A DNA stretch of 64,000 bases, from NCBI RefSeq assembly GCF_002934265.1, contig NZ_PTIX01000002.1, positions 310,001 through 374,000 of the forward strand, read 5' to 3'. Positions within the stretch are counted from its first letter, which is position 1, and each line of letters starts with the position of its first letter. The notes below the pieces were generated by a model. That model did not search any database. It had not been told where the DNA came from and worked only from the letters and a program-made list of their open reading frames with translations. The position numbers and the translations under genes were made by a program. This document shows, piece by piece, positions 60,357 to 64,000 of this stretch. Source of the stretch: Actinokineospora auranticolor. GTDB taxonomy: Bacteria; Actinomycetota; Actinomycetes; Mycobacteriales; Pseudonocardiaceae.

Positions 60357-63266
60357 CTAACCGAGTGACTCCGGCTGGAGTTCGGCTCGGGACGAGACGC
60401 CGAGTTTTCGCAAGACTCGGGCGGCGTGTTGTTCTACGGTGCGTGGGGATAGGAAGAGGACGTCGGCGATTTCTCGGTTGGTGTGGCCCGCCGCGAGGAG
60501 GCGGGCCACTTCCTGTTCCCGTGGGGAAAGTTCGTTGCCGTACCCCCGTCGACCGCGCCGCGAGGGCTTCGTGCCGCCGACTCCTCTGAGGGTGTGGCGG
60601 CAGCGGGCGGCGTCTCGGGTGGCGCCGAGGGTGTCGAAGGTGTCCACGAGGGTCGAGAGGATCTCGGCGGCCTTGTCGGTTTCCGTTGGCAACAGGCACA
60701 TCGACTCGCGTTCGGCCGTGGTCGCCGCGTAGTACGGGGCCGGGAGGGCGGCGTAGCGGTCGGTCGCCTCGCGGTAGTGGACCACCGCCGACGGGAGGTC
60801 GCCCCGGGCCTCGGCCAAGCGGCCCCGGCAGTGGGCCAGGGCGGCCACCGCCATGGGGAGGTCGCGTCCCTCGACGCCCTCCGCGATCTCCGCGACGAAT
60901 CGCTCCGCGTCCTTGGTCCGGCCCGCCGCCAGGTAGGTGGCGACGGCGGCCGGGCCGATCTCCGCCGACCAGGCCCACACGCCCTTGGCGCGGATGATGG
61001 CGGCGCCCCGGTCGGCGTCGGCGCAGGCCCGGGGGACGTCGTCCTGCGAGAGCGTGGTCCACGCCAGTGCCGCGCAGCCCGCGATGGCGACCGGGGCGAT
61101 CGACTCCTCCGGGTTGAACGCGCCCGTCTCCGTCAGGTAGCTCGTCGCCTCCGCCCACTCGCCGCGGGCCGTGGCGAGGCTGCCCAGGACCAGGCACAGC
61201 TCGCTGGCCACGGGGAACAGGTCCTGGTACTCGTCGAGCAGCCGGTGGGCGCGCTCGGCCAAGCCGTCCCACTCGCCGGTCAGCCAGTCCAGCCGGACAC
61301 CGGTCGCCCGCGCGGTGCTCACCACGAACGGCGCCCCGCACTCCGAGGCCGCCCGCAACCCGTCGCGCAGCATCTCGCCCGCGAACCGGAAGTGGCCGGT
61401 CGACGTGCAGGCGTCCGCCAGGTTGCACCGCGCACGAGCCAGCTGCCGCCGCTGCCCCGGTGTGTACACGGGTTCCGCCAGCCAGTCCGGGTTCGCCATG
61501 ACCGACGGATCGCCGGTGTGCAGTCGCGAGCCCAACTCGTTGGCCAGCAGCGAAAGCCGGACCTCACTGTCCACAGTGGTCTCGCGATACCTCGACGTGC
61601 GCTCCAGCCACGGCCAGAACTCCGCCAGCGGCGTCATCCCCATGAACGGCTGCCCCAGCACCGCCGCGCCCTTGGCCGCCAGCTCCGGCCGCCGCGCCAG
61701 GTCCGCGACCGCCGTCTCCAGCTCCCCGCGCGCCTGCTCGACCCCGCCCGCCTGCCGGATCAGCAGCAGCCCCCGGTACAACCGCACCTCCCCGCGCACG
61801 GACGTCGACAGCCTGCGGTCCCCCAGCAGCCGCTCCAGGGTCTCCGTCGGGTCGCGCTGGTCCAGCCCCAGGTGCGCGACCTGGCCCAGCTTGATCGCCA
61901 GGCGGTCCACGTCGACGGCGGGCAGCGACGGCGCCAGCAGCAACCGGCGCAGCATCGCGGTGGCCGTGCCCGCGTCGCCCACCTCGGTCGCGCGGTCGGC
62001 CGCCGCCTCGCCGTAGCGCAGCCAGGCGGCCGTGCGGCCCGCGCGTTCGCTGTGCTCGGCCAGCTGCACGAGCGGCCGCGGCTCGACCTGGTCCAGCGCC
62101 TCGATCGCGCGGGTGTGCAGCTGCTGCCGGTCGGGCCCGCCGAGGGTGTCGTAGACCGCCTGACGGGCCAGCGCGTGCCGGAAGCCGTAGCGGCCCGGGT
62201 CGACCTCGTGCAGCACGTGCCCGGTGAGCGCGTGCGTCAGCGCCGCCCGGATCCGCTGCTCGCCGATCGCCGCGACCTCGCCGAGCAGCTCGGCGGGCGC
62301 GGGGACGCCCAACACCGCCGCCGCCTGCGCCAGCCGGGTCGCGGTGACCGGCAGCGCCGCCAGCCGCTCGGCCATCGCGTCGCGCAGCAGCACCGGCACC
62401 TCGACCGCGTCCAGCAGCCGCCGGGCGGTGGCCCCGTCGGCGTGCACGGCGCCCGCCGGGTTGCGCAGCGCCCGCAGGGTCTCCTCGACGACGAACGGGA
62501 TGCCCGCGGTCCGCTCGTGCAGCTTCGCCGCGAACTCGGCGGACACCGAGTCCTCGTCCAGGATCGCCGCGGTGAGCGCGCGCACCTCGTCGACGGTCAG
62601 CGGACCCAGCTCGACCAGGACGCTGGTGATCCCGCCGGGCGGCCGGAACGCCGCGCCCAGCGGGATGCCGCCCGGCACGTCCTCGCGCCGGTAGGTCACC
62701 ACGATCGACAGGTTCGCGGGTGGGTCGGTCATCAGGAACCGCAGCACCTGCCGCGAGCCGTCGTCGGCCCAGTGCAGGTCCTCGACGACCAGCAGCACCG
62801 GCCCGAGCGACCCCAGCACCTCGCGCAGCGCCCGGAACACGCGGTGGCGCTCGGTGCGCGGGTCCCCGATCGGGGGCGGCGGCGGGGGCAGGTGCTCGGC
62901 GATCTCCGGCAGCAGCGGCGCGAGCACCCCGGCGACCGCGCTGAGCCCGCCGCGCACCCGCGCCAGCCGCGACTCGGCGCCGCGCAGCGCCTCCAGCACC
63001 GCGCCGTACGGGAACGGCTCGCCGACGGGGTGGCAGTGGCCGATGAGGACGGCCATCGGTCCGAGGTCGGTGTCGAGCAGCTCGCGCACCAGGCGGCTCT
63101 TGCCCGCCCCGGACTCGCCCTCGACCATGACCACCGCGGGCTGCGCGGGCACCGCGGTCCGCAGCGCCCCCAACTGGTCCACCCGTCCGACGAGCACCGG
63201 GGAGCTGGTCCGCACCAGGGAGGCCCCGGCGGTCCGCACCGCGTTCGGTCTCGCTGTCCGGGTCAT
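60357..63266 (-). CDS. Large LuxR family ATPase regulator (LAL type)
   Basis: The 969-residue product (ATG 63266, GGGAGG upstream) has an N-terminal AAA-type ATPase with Walker A G-E-S-G-A-G-K-S at about 50-58 and Walker B V-L-L-V-V-E-D-L-H-W near 157-167. A long helical TPR-like region follows (about 330-890). The C-terminal LuxR helix-turn-helix is L-S-P-R-E-Q-E-V-A-R-L-L-A-A-G-H-T-N-R-E-I-A with S-P-R-T-V-E-Q-H-A. LAL regulators activate secondary metabolism or catabolic genes. It lies among secreted protease genes, which may be its targets. Confidence 0.9.
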   Translation of the reverse strand: MTRTARPNAVRTAGASLVRTSSPVLVGRVDQLGALRTAVPAQPAVVMVEGESGAGKSRLVRELLDTDLGPMAVLIGHCHPVGEPFPYGAVLEALRGAESRLARVRGGLSAVAGVLAPLLPEIAEHLPPPPPPIGDPRTERHRVFRALREVLGSLGPVLLVVEDLHWADDGSRQVLRFLMTDPPANLSIVVTYRREDVPGGIPLGAAFRPPGGITSVLVELGPLTVDEVRALTAAILDEDSVSAEFAAKLHERTAGIPFVVEETLRALRNPAGAVHADGATARRLLDAVEVPVLLRDAMAERLAALPVTATRLAQAAAVLGVPAPAELLGEVAAIGEQRIRAALTHALTGHVLHEVDPGRYGFRHALARQAVYDTLGGPDRQQLHTRAIEALDQVEPRPLVQLAEHSERAGRTAAWLRYGEAAADRATEVGDAGTATAMLRRLLLAPSLPAVDVDRLAIKLGQVAHLGLDQRDPTETLERLLGDRRLSTSVRGEVRLYRGLLLIRQAGGVEQARGELETAVADLARRPELAAKGAAVLGQPFMGMTPLAEFWPWLERTSRYRETTVDSEVRLSLLANELGSRLHTGDPSVMANPDWLAEPVYTPGQRRQLARARCNLADACTSTGHFRFAGEMLRDGLRAASECGAPFVVSTARATGVRLDWLTGEWDGLAERAHRLLDEYQDLFPVASELCLVLGSLATARGEWAEATSYLTETGAFNPEESIAPVAIAGCAALAWTTLSQDDVPRACADADRGAAIIRAKGVWAWSAEIGPAAVATYLAAGRTKDAERFVAEIAEGVEGRDLPMAVAALAHCRGRLAEARGDLPSAVVHYREATDRYAALPAPYYAATTAERESMCLLPTETDKAAEILSTLVDTFDTLGATRDAARCRHTLRGVGGTKPSRRGRRGYGNELSPREQEVARLLAAGHTNREIADVLFLSPRTVEQHAARVLRKLGVSSRAELQPESLG

Positions 63267-63659
63267 TCGCACCCTCCCGCGCCCTCATGATCGGCTCGGC
63301 CTCCGATGGGCCGAGGAGTCTACGTCGTGCACCGGATCGTGTGTCCACGCTCGGAACACGTGAGCGGGGTCCGCTGCCAGGTCGGGAACGATGCCGGGTG
63401 GGGAAGAGGGGGCGGGTGGCGGGAGAAATGGGCACAGCCTAGGCGGCGGAACCGGGCACCGGAACCTCTGGCGACCACCAGCCGAGAAGTTGATCTTCAG
63501 TGAAAGACGGGTATCCCTACCTACCGATACCCGGATTGTTCGGGCGCGCGCTCCGCCCGATGGTGATCCGCAAGTGGCTGTCAGTGATCAACCCTGCCCG
63601 GCAGCCACACCCCCGGGGGATGCCCAGTCACCCGGAGGAGCGGAAATGGAGAATCCCAG
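63267..63659. other. Divergent promoter region between the LuxR and subtilisin-like genes
   Basis: This 393-base stretch separates divergent genes. It holds GGGTATC/GATACCC arms (63510-63516, 63527-63533) 127 bases upstream of the protease start, a candidate operator. A well-placed GGAGGAG precedes a short 18-codon frame (ATG 63646) that overlaps the protease start in another frame. No other gene was seen. Confidence 0.45.
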
Positions 63660-64000
63660 ATGCGACTTGATCGCAAGACCCGCGGGATCGCCGTCGGGGT
63701 GACCGCCGTGGCCGCCATCGCGGCCGTGGCGGGCACGGCGGTGGCCCAGCAGGACCAGGCGACCGGGACCGTGCTGAGCGCCGCGCAGCCCGTCGCGGGC
63801 AGCTACATCGTGGTGTTCAAGGACGACCGCAGCTCCGCGCCGGTCACCAACGGCAAGGCGCTCGACCTGGCCCGCAAGCACGGCGGGCAGGTGCGCAACA
63901 CCTACACCTCGTCACTGCGCGGGTTCGCCGTGCGGCTCGACGAGGCGGGCGCCAGGGCGATGGCGGCCGACCCGGCGGTCGCCTACGTGCAGCAGGACGG
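63660..64000 (+). CDS. Subtilisin-like (S8) secreted protease, N-terminal part
   Basis: The ORF runs off the window, so only about 113 residues are visible. ATG 63660 gives a signal peptide (R-K-T-R, hydrophobic A-V-G-V-T-A-V-A-A-I-A-A-V-A, cleavage near A-V-A about 29). It is followed by an inhibitor I9-type propeptide: G-S-Y-I-V-V-F-K-D near 47, A-x-x-H-G-G-Q-V-R-N-T-Y and L-R-G-F-A-V-R-L, ending in A-Y-V-Q-Q-D. This is the classic prodomain of S8 proteases; the catalytic domain lies outside. Confidence 0.85.
   Translation, partial: MRLDRKTRGIAVGVTAVAAIAAVAGTAVAQQDQATGTVLSAAQPVAGSYIVVFKDDRSSAPVTNGKALDLARKHGGQVRNTYTSSLRGFAVRLDEAGARAMAADPAVAYVQQD

Overview
The window is a strongly GC-rich actinobacterial chromosome segment. 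The gene set fits a filamentous actinomycete, most likely Pseudonocardiaceae (Saccharothrix, Lentzea or Actinosynnema type). Supporting signs are an actinobacterial integration host factor, EspC/WXG100-like type VII secretion proteins, MmyB- and PucR-type regulators, an F420-type LLM oxidoreductase, frequent GTG starts and GTGA/ATGA overlaps. The genus is an inference. I saw no IS elements, CRISPR arrays, rRNA or tRNA genes.

Layout. (1) 1-4.2 kb: a compact three-gene plus-strand cassette with a truncated helical protein, a band-7-like coiled-coil protein and a DUF4407 membrane protein. (2) 4.2-13.9 kb: two minus-strand operons that look like type VII secretion cargo. One starts with a small EspC-like protein, followed by an effector with an HExxH motif and a lipoprotein. 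The other starts with an EspC-like domain joined through a long Pro/Gln/Ser linker to a GT-B glycosyltransferase. It continues with two paralogous small proteins interleaved with a second, half-length glycosyltransferase, and ends with a large type VII-associated protein. No ESX core genes (EccC, EccD, mycosin) are present. (3) 14-18.2 kb: a snapalysin-like protease, a MarR/MFS efflux pair with a large inverted repeat between them, and a heme-iron locus with heme oxygenase and a decayed HtaA gene, both near IdeR/DtxR-like boxes.

(4) 18.2-24.1 kb: a tightly coupled amine-to-GABA-to-succinate operon (amine oxidase, agmatinase-family ureohydrolase, aminobutyraldehyde dehydrogenase, semialdehyde dehydrogenase, GABA aminotransferase). 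The aminotransferase has lost an internal block containing its PLP lysine. (5) 24.3-30.3 kb: two RNA methyltransferases, then a PucR regulator divergent from an amidohydrolase and an NCS1 permease. (6) 30.7-37 kb: a secreted protein, an LLM oxidoreductase/TetR pair with a striking double palindrome, tandem paralogs of unknown function, a lipoprotein with a von Hippel-Lindau beta-like domain, and an aldo/keto reductase with an in-frame amber codon next to an MmyB-type regulator lacking its HTH.

(7) 37.9-47.2 kb: a secreted hydrolase, an XRE regulator, a 0.77 kb gene-poor gap, a second type VII-associated protein, a frameshifted methyltransferase remnant, a MocR/hydrolase pair, a quinone reductase/HxlR pair, a gamma-glutamylcyclotransferase-like protein and a DUF4232 protein. 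(8) 47.4-56.6 kb: PadR, two acyl-CoA ligases, IHF, isochorismate synthase, an exonuclease-BRCT protein and a VWA protein. (9) 56.7-64 kb: an extracellular protease island with an S1 protease and an M14 carboxypeptidase carrying nearly identical C-terminal P domains, a large LuxR (LAL) ATPase regulator, and the start of a subtilisin-like protease cut by the window end.

At least five genes are visibly decayed (HtaA, GABA aminotransferase, aldo/keto reductase, MmyB regulator, SAM methyltransferase), which is many for 64 kb and suggests recent relaxed selection or assembly error at some sites.
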